Shown piece by piece: positions 1 to 12,384 of a stretch of DNA of 64,000 nucleotides. Each line of letters starts with the position of its first letter. Position 1 is the first letter of the stretch. The notes under the pieces are model-generated. The model was not told where the DNA came from and searched no databases. It was given only the letters and a program-made list of their open reading frames with translations. Origin of the DNA: Petunia secreta (taxonomy: Eukaryota > Streptophyta > Magnoliopsida > Solanales > Solanaceae). The position numbers and the translations under genes were made by a program. The stretch lies in assembly GCA_029990175.1 (NCBI GenBank), contig JARKIP010000048.1, positions 22,654,001 through 22,718,000 of the forward strand, written 5' to 3'.

Positions 1-2367
1 CTGACCAGAGCTACTACTCTGAGATCCACCTATGGAGAGACCACCAAAACCACGCCCATGGTCTCTACTGGGTGGTGGTGCACCACGAGCTGGCTGAGGC
101 CCTGAAGGTAGGGCTGGGTGTTCGGTACTTCGGTTCGATTTTTTGAAACTTCGGCTCGGTACTTTAGTATTCGATTTTTTAGAAGTGTAGGAAAAACCGG
201 TTCGGTTTATTTTAGTTCAATTTTGGCTCGGTTTACCCCATTCTTCAGTTTATATCGAAATTTCTAGTACAAAAAATTGGCCAAATAAGGACATTCACTG
301 CCACCGCTGCAGCAGCTGTGTAACATCAGCAGTTTAACTGACGCAACAAAATGAATCTAAGAATTAGTAACTAGTGCAAAAGTGATTCATAAAAGCAGCT
401 ATCATCTCAACAATGTTGTTGTTTGGGACCATTCGTGATGCTAAAAGTGATCCCAACAATTAGAGTTTATACAACACTGTCAGTTGTAAACAATATTGAT
501 CCAAGATTCTATATATATATTTTTTAAATAAAAAAAATATAAATAAATGCATGACCCCAGATTCAGAGATGAAAATATAAAAACCTCAGGTTCAGATAAA
601 GGCTGCACTGCATAAGCTGAGAAATCTGTTCATCCAAGTTCCATGTGTGTTACTTGCAGAATCGAACTCAATTTTTCTTTTTCACACTAAATACTTCAAC
701 TTTGTGTTTGGACTATTTTTGTTCAATTGTTAATATGTTATTTGGTCTCAGAACTAGTCAAAGTTAGTAAGTAGTAACCTAGTAAGTTGTAAGTTATAAC
801 TTGTAACCATAGGTATAGTAGTAACCTTGTAAGAAAATTTTCGGTTCTTCGCTACTTCAGTTAAATCGAAGTACCGATACTCCAAGACCGAAAACCAAAT
901 TGAATATCGAAATTTTTAAAAATTCTAAACCGAAAACCAAGCCAAAAAACCGAAGTACCAAAACCGAATTAATTCAGTTCGATTTGGTACTTCGATTTTT
1001 TTTTTGTTTTGTGGCCACCCCAACCTGAAGGAGCACCCTGAGGCTGCTGCTGCATAGGCTCTGGATGGCGAGAGAAAGGACGGCTACTACCCTGCTAATG
1101 AAGTTAAGGGAAATCCAACTTATGATGCCCTGGATCACCACAGTGAAAATACCTTGAGCCATACTGGCGCTACACGAATAGCTGATGACTACTAGGAGGA
1201 AACTGGGGCGGATCTTATCGAGGCCCTGGCGCATCCCGAAAACCACGCATTGGAAACTGAATTGGCCTAATAGGTGGCCTACTCTGCTGCTGATAACTCC
1301 TACCTCCATATGAAGTACTAAAATACCCTGAACCACAGGATCTCTTACTCTCCCGCTCTAAATCCTTCATCTCCAATTTATGATGTACCTCATACCTCCT
1401 TGCAATATCAACGGGGACAACAAATGGAGTCCTGACCTCAATCTCACGAGCCATCTGAGACCACAAATATAGAGAAAGCCCATCAATAAAACATATTTCC
1501 CTCTCGCAGGGCTTATGCACAAGATCTAGAGCATATGCAGAAATCTTAGAGAACAAAAGCTCATACTCCGAGACTGGCAGGTTACCCTATCCAATCCTTT
1601 CAAACTGCATCCTCTTCTCATCCTTCTAACTACGAGGAAGAAACTTCTCTATGAATCGATGGGAAAACTCACTCCAGGTCAGCTTAGGCAAGCCCTTCCT
1701 AGCTGATCGGAGTGCGGTCCATTAAGCTAAAGCTGGGCCCTCAAATTGGAAGGCAGTATACTCAGCTCCATACTGCTCAAGATACCCAAGGGCCTCAAGA
1801 ATATGCTGGCATCGATCAAGAAACTCATGGGGCTTATCTGATGTATGGCCAAAGAACTTCAAAGGATTAAGTCTGGTAAAATTATACAGCCTCGATTGAT
1901 CATCAACCTGATCTGCTACCTGGGCTGGCTGACCAACCTAAACAACAGGAGGCATAACACCACTGCCTCTAGAACATAACCACCTGGAGCTACATCTGGA
2001 GCTAGAATAAGGGCTCCCTGAGCCTGAGCACCAATATCTACCGCAGTATGAGAAATAGGAGCATCTATAGCAACCTGAGGGATGGGAGGTCCTTGGGGTA
2101 TCTGCTCGCCAAGAATCTCATAAAAGCATCATGAAGTGTCGGGGGAACGATTAAGACCTGCTCCCCCTGCTTACTAGGATCTGGCAATATCAGAACCTCT
2201 GCAACAAGATCAATATAATCCACCATCCTCGCGGCCCGGGCAGCTCTACCTCTTCCTCGACCACGACCTCTACTGCGGCCAACACCTCCACCTCTCGGAG
2301 CACTAGGCATAGGGGTTGCCGCTGGCTCCTCCGCCTCTTGCTGAGCAGTCGTGCACGTTCTCACCAT
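1..2367 (-). pseudogene. Ty3/gypsy gag, truncated at the window edge and broken
   Basis: This is the capsid (gag) gene of a Ty3/gypsy retrotransposon. The ATG at 2365-2367 begins a basic N-terminus rich in RGRGRGR, about 185 bp inside the LTR. Reading on through 1860-1560 gives a recognisable Retrotrans_gag domain (SDKPHEFLDRCQHILEALGY, then LTWSEFSHRFIEKFLPRS). The 1215-1556 stretch gives its C-terminal part (VDIARRYEVHHKLEMKDLER). The first 108 bases encode the Pro/Gly/Ser-rich tail, and the gene runs off the window before any zinc knuckle. A frame change between about 2065 and 1860, internal stops near 1732 and 1640, and a 915-bp hAT-like insertion show it is dead. The Retrotrans_gag assignment is seen in translation; the lineage (possibly a chromovirus) is inference. 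Confidence 0.8.
109..1023. mobile_element. hAT-like non-autonomous DNA transposon inserted in gag
   Basis: The 915-bp element is flanked by a perfect 8-bp target duplication, CCTGAAGG at 101-108 and 1024-1031. The duplicated bases fall inside the gag reading frame, so the empty site would restore gag continuity. The ends are weakly inverted (TAGGGCTGGGTG on the left, TTGGGGTGGCCA read inward from the right). Subterminal regions are full of short motifs such as TTCGGTACTTCGG and CCGAAGTACC in both orientations, typical of hAT transposase-binding subterminal repeats. It contains no transposase ORF. The 8-bp duplication and TA(G)GG start support hAT. Confidence 0.85.
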
Positions 2368-2550
2368 TTAATGCGAAATAATTAACAAAGATATTTAATT
2401 TCAGATAAGAAGACTCACGCACGACCCTTGATAGAAAGAAAGGAAACTGCTTAAATACCACCATAACCTCTCGTAGATAGGTATAGACGCCTCCGCCCAA
2501 TCAACAAGACTCTATTAGACATTGTCATGATCAAGAAAGACTCTAAACCA

Positions 2551-2563
2551 GGTTCTAATACCA
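2551..2563 (-). other. Primer-binding site of the left Ty3/gypsy element
   Basis: Read on the minus strand this is TGGTATTAGAACC, a near match to the complement of the initiator tRNA-Met 3' end (TGGTATCAGAGCC). It lies between the LTR and gag, as expected for a plant LTR retrotransposon. Confidence 0.7.
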
Positions 2564-2564
2564 A

Positions 2565-4961
2565 CTAACACATGCCAGATTTTAGGCTAGGCCGTGCGGG
2601 CACTACCTTTACTAGACCTGCCCGGCGAGCCCCATTGATTAAATCTATTCAAACGATATAAAATTTATTTGGAAACAAAGTGAAATTTACCTAAAAGAAA
2701 ATATGTTAGCTCAAGAAAACATAATATATACAAGTTATGCATAAATATGAGTTGTCTGAAAAAATACAGCTAACTATCCACATATAGAGGTTTAGAGGTT
2801 TCAATATCTTTTTTTTTTCAGCAAAATACCACTAAGCTTATAGCTTAGCGGCTAATTTTATTAATAATCAATAAGCAAAAAATAATAAATTCTGTCTATA
2901 CATCATGAATGAAATATAAACTTGCTAAGACTAAATAATGCCTAAGTAGTGGTACTATAGCAACATAGCCAAGCATTGCATTCACCTCATTGGATTGAGC
3001 ATCGTACAATGCGAATACTACCAATAAAAGTAAATTTAATACTTTGATAATGTGCTTTACATGAATGACCATACTACTTAAGATTAATGAATATGAAAAA
3101 CTACTGAAATACGAAGCTAAGTATAGGAGTAATGCAAATAAGGTTCTAAAAAATCTTGCATATGATCCTTGATGTTGTTGAAGAGCATCCAAAATGAAGT
3201 ATCCGATATGAGAATAGCTTGTTGAGGATGACAAAAATCTGCCCCCTCTCACAAACACCCTCCCACACTCGCTCCATGTGCTCGTTGGCTTGATGAAAAA
3301 TTTGGCCGCTTGCTCCTTCCTCTAAAGTTGCTCGCTGCGGGCGCTCGTTGAGCGAGCTAAAGTTCTGCCCACATAAAGCTGCCCTCCTCCGTTGATAACC
3401 ATGATTAGTGGCCTTAATGAATAAGATGGCTTACCACAGACAGCTGAGAATGTCCTGGATCCTCAATCGCGCTGCTGACTTAGCCCTGGAGTGGAATCTG
3501 CCGAATGAAAAGATAACACAAGAGCAGATATGGAGTGAGTCATAAGGACCCAGTAAGTGAGGAACAACTAGCAACCTTAAGGGATAGGTAAAATAGAATC
3601 AGAACAGCTAATCAACTAAGTCAATAACCAATAAACAATGCAACAAATCCATACAATTCATAAAACACACATAAAGATATGAAATGAATGTATCATGATG
3701 CAATGGGATCACATGTGCCCGAAACCTATCTCTGGTACGAGACCTTTATCGGCTACCATGAGATATATGCAATAATAACCCTTCACCGGTGCGGTACCCT
3801 CATCGACTGCCGGGAAGTACATATCAAGGTCACAACAATGCTCGTATGCTCAATGCAATATGGACAACTGGCATAACATATTATATACCACGTAAATATG
3901 AAGCTAATGCATATTAAGTATGCCTATCGGCAGCTATACACGTAAGAAACACATGGTAGAATATCCACAAAACCATCAAAGAAATAGATACTATCACTTA
4001 CCTCAGGTCTTGCGTCAAAATAGCTACTGGATAGCTTCCTTTCCCGCCTGACGTTCCTCAAAATAATTCTTTTTTTTTTCTGAGCCAAAAAAGCATATTC
4101 GCACTTATAAGTGCTCGAAGAAAGATTATCTAACCTTTATATGAAGACAAAATAAAAATGATCAAAATACCCCTGTCCGCGCTTAGCCAAAAAATCATAA
4201 ACTCTACATTTGCTGACTCCTCCATAGTCCCACGAATCCAATGATATAATTAGCTTTCATATTGGAATTCAATTAATTAAATTCCCTAATTTTATAAAGT
4301 TTAAAGTCCTAACTCAAATTTTTAATTTAATTCAAGAAACACAACCTAAGAATAATGATTAATAAAATTGGAAGATCATATGATGTTATCTGATAGATTT
4401 CCCATGATTATGTACCTCAATTTTCCTTAGAAACGGACTAGAAAGGACTGAAAATGAACTAGGAACGATAGGCTGAAAATGGCCTATTTATACCCCTTTG
4501 AATCTCCTATAGTGCAGAATTTTCGCACCAGCACCAGCTGGCCTGCAATTTGGGTCCAAACGGGATACTACAAGACTCGGAATGACCTAAAATTTTAATA
4601 CACAAATTATACAAGACTTCTCTAATATGCTCGCGAAGATGGAACTCAAATCAAATCTCTAAAACTGAGGATGCGGCTCCCATAATTACAAGTAAAAAAT
4701 GACCATACAAATCTAACGCAACTTTCGGATTTCGAATCGGAGCTCATTTACTCAAATCGAGCTCAAAAACCTCATTTATTCTTTACCGACAACTGAAACA
4801 GAAACCTTCTAAAAAATCGTACCAAACAAGGTCCGAATCGGCTCAAATTTTATAGACATGTCCTATATGAAACTTTTAAGACTCTCGGCATGCTAATCGG
4901 AGTCATAACTCTTGAAACCACTACGTAAGGCCGTTTCAAAATAGCAATGATTGTTACTTCA
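2565..4961 (-). repeat. 5' LTR (about 2.4 kb) of the left Ty3/gypsy element
   Basis: The sequence between the primer-binding site and the point where homology to duplication copy B resumes (4962) behaves as one LTR in the minus orientation. Its inner edge is somewhere in 2564-2573. The outer edge reads TGAAGTAAC on the minus strand and abuts the copy-A segment exactly. A TATA-like stretch (GGTATAAATAGG on the minus strand, near 4488) fits a promoter. The partner LTR lies outside the window, so length and edges cannot be confirmed by LTR comparison. No gene is visible here; the 120-codon ORF at 2896-3258 is inside the LTR and has no recognisable product. Confidence 0.6.
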
Positions 4962-5460
4962 ATTTTAGAAAGATTTGCCATATGTTCAGAAAAGAAATTT
5001 CTCACTTTTGATCTTCTCAAATTCTATGCTCTAGATGTTAGAGTTTCGTACCGATAAAGTTTTATAAAATAAAGCTGCAACGGAAGGAGAAACTGATATA
5101 TTATTATAAATTAAACTGATAAACAAAATGAATTGAGTTAGCAATCCTATAAGAAAAAAAGCTACTGCAAGGTTTTTCAAGTAGCTGCTGCAAGACTTTT
5201 CAGGGAGCTGCTTGCAAGATGCCTACATGAGCTGCTTGTAAGCAATTTGCTAGATTGCAAGCCTTTTCAAGCTGCTGTAAGGCTTTTTATGAAGCTGCTG
5301 CAAGACTCTTCATGGAGCTGCTTGCCAGATGCCTGCACGAGCTATTTACAAACTATCTGCTTGAGCTACTTGTTGATTAAAAGCTTCTTAATGAAGTTGT
5401 GTGTGTGATGAACATCCACAATACAATGTATTTATAATGGTTTTGACAAATATAGATAGT
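4962..5460 (+). repeat. Remaining arm of a foldback repeat, with about 23-bp internal repeats
   Basis: This corresponds to the right arm of the 1.2 kb palindrome in copy B (49551-50080). It contains repeated units resembling AGCTGCTGCAAGACTTTTCA between about 5160 and 5340. The mirror arm is missing here, because the Ty3/gypsy LTR abuts at 4961. No gene is seen. Confidence 0.65.
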
Positions 5461-6146
5461 TGTGAGCGTTAAAGTATAACCTTGCATTAATACATGATAT
5501 CTCTCTTTCACAATACTGCACTTACAATACTTGGTCATTTCCTGTCCCAATAAATTATTTAAAGGTATCCTTTTTGCACTTTTGATCGTTATAGGAAGCA
5601 GTGGAGAACTTTTTACTTCAATTGCACCAATTGCAATGATGGCATGTTTAGTCTTGTTTTGATTGAAAAGCAGAATTATCATTCTTGATCTTGTCCCCAA
5701 TGGAAGAATAAGTAATGTGTTCTCCTTCAAATCATGACCTTACCACTCTATCTCTGATGGCCAAGAGGGGACTTGGTATTTCCCGCGCATTTCACTAGAT
5801 TATAGGAAGGACAAAGATAATTGCAGGGCTTTTATGGAACGAAACGTAGACAGGATGCAAATATAAGAAAAAGCAAATACCATAAGTAAATTTGAAAATT
5901 TTCCCTAATATATTTAGCTCAAAAACATTAAAGTTTTTACGATCACAAGGAATTAGTCATTCTGCAAATCACATATTCTGTTGTTATATCTTAACAATGC
6001 AAAAATTTTGCGACAACGTGAAAAATCATTCTGCTATCATATACTCTCCATGATCTATATCTCCACAAAATTAAATTTTAAATGTCATTCTGCTGACATG
6101 GTATTAATTTCATCAGTTGATACTCATAAGACTGCAACATGCTGAA
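5461..6146. other. Gene-free stretch of copy A
   Basis: AT-rich sequence collinear with 50085-51060 of copy B, apart from a MITE present only in copy B. The 117-codon ORF on the minus strand (5377-5730) is not conserved in copy B and matches nothing I recognise, so it is not called. By comparison with copy B, the right end may have been the 3' end of the LBD gene. Confidence 0.5.
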
Positions 6147-6993
6147 TAGGGGCGGCCCGTCAATTTTTGTGGCCTAAATCAAACTTTAATTGGGGCCTTA
6201 ATTTTTTATTATATATATTTAAAATTTATTTTTTTGGCTCTTTGAAATGCAAAATTATTAATAAATTAGATAAGAAGATAACAAAAAGATAAAAATACGG
6301 TTCAAGGATAATGATTTGATATCAGATTGAATTTTCTTCTCAAGCATGCTTGTTGTAGGCTTTAATTTTGAAAATTGAATTAACGAAAAATACTGCACTA
6401 TTTTTCAAATCAATGCACTGAAGCTCTACATTAATGCTAAATCTTTAGCTATTGCAGAATATGGACTTGAATTTAAAAATAGCATACAAAAATAGGTGCA
6501 CCTGTTTTCACTTTGCTGTGAGAAAGTTCTGATAAGAAAAATTAGAACTTTAAAGTAAAAGTTATACCTATTGATGTATTAGAACCAACGAGAATATATT
6601 TCTCAGCTAATTGATAATTTTTCAAGTCTTAACATAAGTACTCTTTCTATTGCGACTTTAAAATGACTCTTTTAGTTCCCAGAAATATACTAACGGCCAC
6701 CCATTAATTACTATGTCAAATTAATCAAATGATTTTTCTCTATTTATGTTGATTTAAAAACCTTCTAAGTATTGTATTTCAGAACAAAAAAAATAAAGCC
6801 CCATGATCAATTACTATGTCAAAATTATTTTTTCTTTTTATGTAAATTTTTACGTAATTAAATTACTTTTTTTGCTTCACAGAACATTTTTGTTTCATAT
6901 AATTTTATATATATTGAGTTTAAACAAAAATGGGGCCCCACAAAAGTGGGCCTAAAGCAGGTAAAGCACCTGCTTTAGGCTAGGGCCGCCCCT
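6147..6993. mobile_element. hAT-like MITE with AGGGGCGGCCC termini
   Basis: Termini are perfect inverted repeats of 11 bp (AGGGGCGGCCC at 6148 and its complement ending at 6993). Flanks share GCTGAA on both sides, a degenerate 8-bp duplication. Copy B carries the unoccupied site (ATGCTGCAGCACTCTC near 51031), which confirms this is an insertion. The interior is AT-rich, without coding capacity. Confidence 0.8.
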
Positions 6994-7103
6994 GAAGCTG
7001 AAACACTCTTTAATTCATCCTCATTAACTTGATCGACAACCTGTGTTTGTATCTCTTAATTCTGATTCTGAACTGCAAGAGGTAAGAAAGGAATAGCTCA
7101 GAA

Positions 7104-7431
7104 TGTTGAGAATGCAGAATCCATGTCAGCATTAGTAGCTGAGTCAGCTTTAACTAATTCAGTTAGAGAATGCGGTTAGAGGATAGTTAGGCTCGCAGTT
7201 AACTTAAGCAAGAAGTTAGTTAGTTAGAGGTTTTAGGAGTTAGTTATCTTAGCTAGAAGATATAAATATCTTGTAATGTGTACACTTTGATTCATTCAGC
7301 TTAATAAGATTTGAGCTCATTTCAGAAATTCTCTCTCTATAACTGTTCTTCCCACTAGCCTAAATAACCTCCATTGCCAAGGAGCAGAGGTCGTGAGCTA
7401 TGGAAGAGTGCTGGAGCTGAGATATTTTACA
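7104..7431 (+). repeat. 5' LTR of copia element 1
   Basis: 328 bp, starting TGTTGAGAATG and ending TTTTACA. It contains AGATATAAATATC, a likely TATA box, followed by CATTCAGCTTAATAAGA. It matches the 3' LTR almost base for base. Confidence 0.95.
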
Positions 7432-7444
7432 TGGTATCAGAGCG
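7432..7444 (+). other. Primer-binding site of copia element 1
   Basis: TGGTATCAGAGCG directly follows the 5' LTR; the first 12 bases are complementary to the 3' end of plant initiator tRNA-Met. Confidence 0.9.
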
Positions 7445-7539
7445 ATCGATCACTCATTGATTCCGCTGTGTTCTCGATCAGTAAGTTGTCTTCAACACCT
7501 GCATTTTACTCACTTTCTTAGATCTTCAGAAGCATAGCA

Positions 7540-10500
7540 ATGGCAGATAATGCAAGTGCACAAATCAATCAAACTACTACTATAAATCCACTAGCTGATC
7601 ACAATCATCCTTTGTACCTATCATCGACTGATACATCAGGAGTTTCACTTACTTCTATTCAATTGAATGGGACTGAAAACTATGCTCTTTGGAGTAGAAC
7701 TATGAAGATTGTTTTGCTAGGCAGGGGTAAGCTAGGGTTTATAGATAGAAGCTGTGTGAGGTCAGATTATGAAGGTTTGTTGGCAAAACAATGGGACAAA
7801 TGTAATGCCATAGTGTTATCCTGGATAATGAATGTAGTTTCTAAGGAACTGTTGACTGGCATTGTGTATGCATCTAATGCTCACAGAGTGTGGGAATCAC
7901 TAAAGGAGAAATTTGATAAAATAAATGTAACTAGGGTCTTCCATTTGCATCGAGAGATCAGTGTAATTTCACAAGGAACTGCCCTTGTTTCCACATATTT
8001 CTCAAGGCTTAGTGATCTCTGGGATGAGTATGATGCCTTGGTGCCACCTCCCTCATGTGACTGTGAGAACTCAAGGTCATTCATAGATCACCTGCAGCAG
8101 CAAAGATTGTTTCAGTTCTTAACAAGACTGAATGATTCATATGCTAGTGCTAGAAGTCAGATTTTAAAGATGCAACCAACACCTACAGTGAATCAGGCAT
8201 ATGCCCTAATTGCACAAGAGGAGAGTCAAAGAACTCTGTCAAATGTAGTGCAATCACTGGAGATAGGAGAGACAGCAGCACTCTTAGGAAATCAACAGCA
8301 AGTTTTCAGGCAAACAAAGAATTTTGAAGGAGGAGATCAGGCTGTGATGATGGGGAATAGAGGAAGACAAGGCAATAGGTATAATAAGAAGTGGTGCAGT
8401 AATTGCCAGAGGAAAGGGCACACTAAGGAGGAATGTTGGGGAAAGAAAAAGGCTAATATATATGCAGCAAACTATGCAGATGAACAAGGGAGTGCTGGCA
8501 ATGCCTACTATCCGAGTAACTCTTTTCAGCAAACTGGAACACTGAGTCAGAATGCTCCTTCAGATCCCAGATTTTCTGGTATAACTGGTTGTGCTGGGGC
8601 TTCATCAACACCATCTGCTACAGCTGGAGTGCCTGCCTTAGCACCATACCCTGCATATCATGCTCAAGCACCACCACCCTATACCTTTAGCCTAGATCAG
8701 TTTCAGCAGCTGGTGAATATGATACACAAAGGAAAGGACATGGAAGCATCAGCCAATGTAGCTGAAGCAGGTATTGTAGTATCTATGTTATCTGATACAA
8801 AGAGGAATAACTGGATCATAGATACAGGTGCATCTAATCATATGTGTTCAGAATTAGGATTGTTACACAACTCATATGCATCATCTAGTACAGGACCTGT
8901 GCATTTGCCTAATGGACAGAAAGCAGTTATCTCTCACATTGGAACAGCTAAGGTGTTCACAGACAAGGAAATAAGCAATGTATTGCATATACCAGACTTC
9001 AAGTATAATCTGTTGTCAGTGTCACAGATAACCAAGCAACTGCATTGTTCAGTGGTATTCTTCCCTCATGTTTGTATATTTCAGGACCTTTATAATGGGA
9101 AGGTATTAGGAATTGGTAAGGCAGTGAATGGTCTATACTACCTAGAAGAAGCTGAATCTAGACAGTTTAGCACTCAAGGAGTTAAAGTGGCATCAACTGT
9201 AGATAGCTCAAAGACAATAAATCCAACCATTTGGCATCAAAGACTTGGCCATGCACCACTTGAGGCTTTGAAGAAGATAGACAGACTCAAGCAATTCAAA
9301 CTGAAGGAGCATCATCATTGTCCAGTTTGTCCTCTAGCAAGACAGACTAGGAACTCATTCCCTATCAGTTTGAGTAGAAGTCAGGCTATTTTTCATCTTG
9401 TACATGCTGATGTTTGGGGACCCTTTAGGGTGCCAACTCATAGTGGTAAAAGGTACTTCTTGACAGTGGTGGATGACTACTCTAGGTTCACTTGGATATT
9501 CTTGATGAATACTAAAGATGAAACTTTTTGGCTCCTTAAATCTTTTATCTCTATGGTTAATACACAGTTTGCAACTTGCATAAAGGTCCTCAGAACAGAT
9601 AATGGCTCAGAATTCTTTAACTCAGATTTGAACACCTTGCTAAACAACAGTGGGATAGTACATCAGAGTTCATGTGTTTACACCCCTCAGCAAAATGGTG
9701 TGGTTGAGAGGAAGCACAGACATATCTTGGAGACAGCTAGAGCACTTAGATTTCAGAGTGGGGTGCCTTTAAAGTTTTGGGGTGAGTGTGCTCAAACAGC
9801 AGTGTATGTCATTAATAGGTTGCCTTCCACTTCTCTTCAGGGTGTCTCTCTTTATGAGGTGTTTTACAAAAGGGCACCTTCACTTGATCATTTCAGGGTG
9901 TTTGGGTGTTTGTGTTACTCAGTTCAGGTCAAGATACAAGATAAGTTCTCTCTTAGAAGTATGCCTGCAGTGTTCATGGGATACTCTCCTACTCAAAAGG
10001 GGTATAAACTATATGATTGAGACTCACAACAATTTATAGTCAGTCGAGATGTTGTGTTCCATGAACACCTCTTTCCTTTTAAGCATATGAAGGATACTCA
10101 CACCCCTGTGTTCCCAGTTATGGACCATACTACATCAGACCCTCAGGATGATCTGTTCTCTCCTAGTCACATGCAACCTTCACCTTCTGCAGTTCCACAC
10201 CCAGAGGAACAACATCCTGTTCCTCCTGAACAACTACTTGCACAACCTCCATTGCCTCCTCCAACTGCTCCAGCAACCTCCTCTAGACCTCAGAGATCAG
10301 CTGGTCCTCCTAAGTGGCTTCAAGACTATATCACTATACCAAAGCACAATTCCTCTAACACTGTCTGTGCCTATCCTATCTCTGCTCACATGACTTATGA
10401 TAGCCTGTCACCAGCTTATGCAGCCTGCTTAGTAGCTCAATCAGCTGATGTGGAGCCAAAGCACTTTCAAGCTGCTTCAAAAGACAGTAGATGGATTGAG

Positions 10501-12118
10501 GCAATGAGTCAAGAAATTAAAGCCCTGCAGGACAATAGCACCTGGGAGATAGTTGATCTGCCTAAAGGGAAGCATGCTATAGGCTGTCGCTGGGTCTATA
10601 AGATCAAGTATAAAGCTAATAGAGAGGTTGAAAGGTTCAAAGCTCGACTAGTGGCCAAAGGATACAGCCAGAAAGAGGGCCTAGATTACAAGGAAACTTT
10701 CTCTCCTGTGGCTAAAATGGTGACTGTCAGGGCTGTGCTTGCAGTTGCAGCTTCTAAACACTGGTCCATCTATCAAATGGATGTTTATAATGCCTTTTTG
10801 CAAGGTGACTTGCATGAGGAAGTTTACATGCAGCTTCCTCAAGGCTTTGGCATCCAGGGGGCAGCACCAAAGTATGCAGATTGAAGAAATCACTGTATGG
10901 TCTTAAGCAGGCCTCCAGGCAATGGAATCTGAAGCTAGTAGAAGCACTCATAGATTTAGGCTTCATCCAAAGTCATTTTGATTACTCACTATTCACCAAG
11001 CAAACAGGCTCAGCCTTAGTGGTGATCCTGGTTTATGTGGATGACCTGTTGGTCACAGGCAACACTGACAGCCTTATTCAAGAGACAAGGACAAAGCTGC
11101 AGCAGAAGTTTAAGATGAAGGACCTGGGAGAATTGAAGTTCTTCCTTGGGATTGAGTTTGCCAGAAGCAAGGAAGGAATATTAATGAATCAGAGGAAATA
11201 TGCCATAGAGCTCATAGCAGATTCAGGCCTAGGGGGAGCTAAGCCATCAGCTACACCACTTGAAGTCAATCACAGGCTGACTTCAAGAGATTATGATGAG
11301 TTCATACACAAAGACTCCTTTAGGAAAGATGAAGATAAGCTGCTTATTGATGCAGAACCATATCAAAGACTGGTAGGAAGGCTGATGTACCTTACCATGA
11401 CTAGACCTGACATAGCATTCACAGTTCAGGTTTTAAGTCAGTACATGCATAGACCATTGGAATCTCACATGATTGCAGCACTGAGGGTGGTGAAGTACAT
11501 CAAAAATGCACCAGGACAGGGTTGCTGATGAATTCAGGAAATGCACACACTCTGAGTGCCTATTGTGACTCAGACTGGGCAGCCTGCCTTGAGTCAAGGA
11601 GATCAGTCACAGGCTATGTGGTGAAGTTTGGAAGTTCCTTAGTGTCATGGAAGTCCAAAAAACAAGAAAAAGTATCCAGAAGTTCAGGTGAGGCAGAGTT
11701 TAGAATCATGGCATCAACAGTGGCAGAGATTATATGGTTAGTGAGACTGTTCAGGGAATTGGGAGTCAAGGTGGTGCAGCCTGTAGCACTGCATTGTGAT
11801 AGCAAGGCAGCTATCCAGATTGCTGCTAATCCAATCTTTCATGAGAGGACCAAACATATTGATATAGACTGCCATTTTGTGAGGGAAAGATTGTTAAATG
11901 GGTTGATCAGGACATATCATCTGAGCACTAAAGAGCAGCTAGCAGATTTGTTGACTAAGGGTCTGGGACGAGCTCAGCACTACTATTTGCTTGACAAACT
12001 GGGGATGCAAGATATCTTTGCACCCTCCAGTTTGAGGGGGAGTGTTGAGAATGCAGAATCCATGTCAGCATTAGTAGCTGAGTCAGCTTTAACTAATTCA
12101 GTTAGAGAATGCGGTTAG
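7540..12118 (+). pseudogene. Copia element 1 gag-pol polyprotein, broken
   Basis: Starts at the ATG 108 bp after the LTR. In order: a copia-type gag (HPLYLSSTDTSG, LWSRTMKIVL), a zinc knuckle CSNCQRKGHTKEEC near residue 285, protease IIDTGASNHM near 424, the pre-integrase motif WHQRLGHA, and the integrase catalytic core (HADVWGPF, RTDNGSEF, and the ERKHRH glutamate). Then come reverse transcriptase (YGLKQASRQW, YVDDLLVTG) and RNase H (YCDSDWAAC). Breaks: an in-frame TGA at 10018-10020 after integrase, a single-base frame change near 10860, and another near 11520. All catalytic residues I can check are present. The last ORF reads into the 3' LTR. It is close in sequence to copia elements 2 and 3. 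Confidence 0.93.
12031..12042 (+). other. Polypurine tract of copia element 1
   Basis: TTTGAGGGGGAG lies immediately before the 3' LTR, where plus-strand DNA synthesis is primed in LTR retrotransposons. Confidence 0.85.
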
Positions 12119-12379
12119 AGGATAGTTAGGCTCGCAGTTAACTTAAGCAAGAAGTTAGTTAGTTAGTTAGATAGAGTTTGTTAGGAGTTAGTTATCTTAG
12201 CTAGAAGATATAAATATCTTGTAATGTGTACACTTTGATTCATTCAGCTTAATAAAATTTGAGCTCATTTCAGAAATTCTCTCTCTATAACTGTTCTTCC
12301 CACTAGCCTAAATAACCTCCATTGCCAAGGAGCAGAGGTCGTGAGCTATGGAAGAGTGCTGGAGCTGAGATATTTTACA
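12043..12379 (+). repeat. 3' LTR of copia element 1
   Basis: 337 bp. It differs from the 5' LTR by a roughly 9-bp indel in a TTAG-rich run and by AATAAAATTT versus AATAAGATTT. Confidence 0.95.
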
Positions 12380-12384
12380 CAGAA

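Larger units (their letters stand above)
7104..12379 (+). mobile_element. Ty1/copia retrotransposon, element 1
   Basis: A complete element with direct LTRs, a primer-binding site, a gag-pol region and a purine-rich tract, flanked by the 5-bp duplication CAGAA (7099-7103 and 12380-12384). Domain order is gag, protease, integrase, reverse transcriptase, RNase H, the copia order. The LTRs differ by one clear substitution and one indel cluster, so the insertion is recent. The gag-pol gene nevertheless has three breaks. It sits in the region matching the intron/3' part of LBD copy A. Confidence 0.95.

Noticed and set aside
2896..3258. 120-codon ORF in the left LTR
   Set aside because: Ser/Leu/Tyr-rich translation of AT-rich LTR sequence with no family resemblance.
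5377..5730. 117-codon ORF in copy A
   Set aside because: The frame is not preserved in the homologous stretch of copy B.
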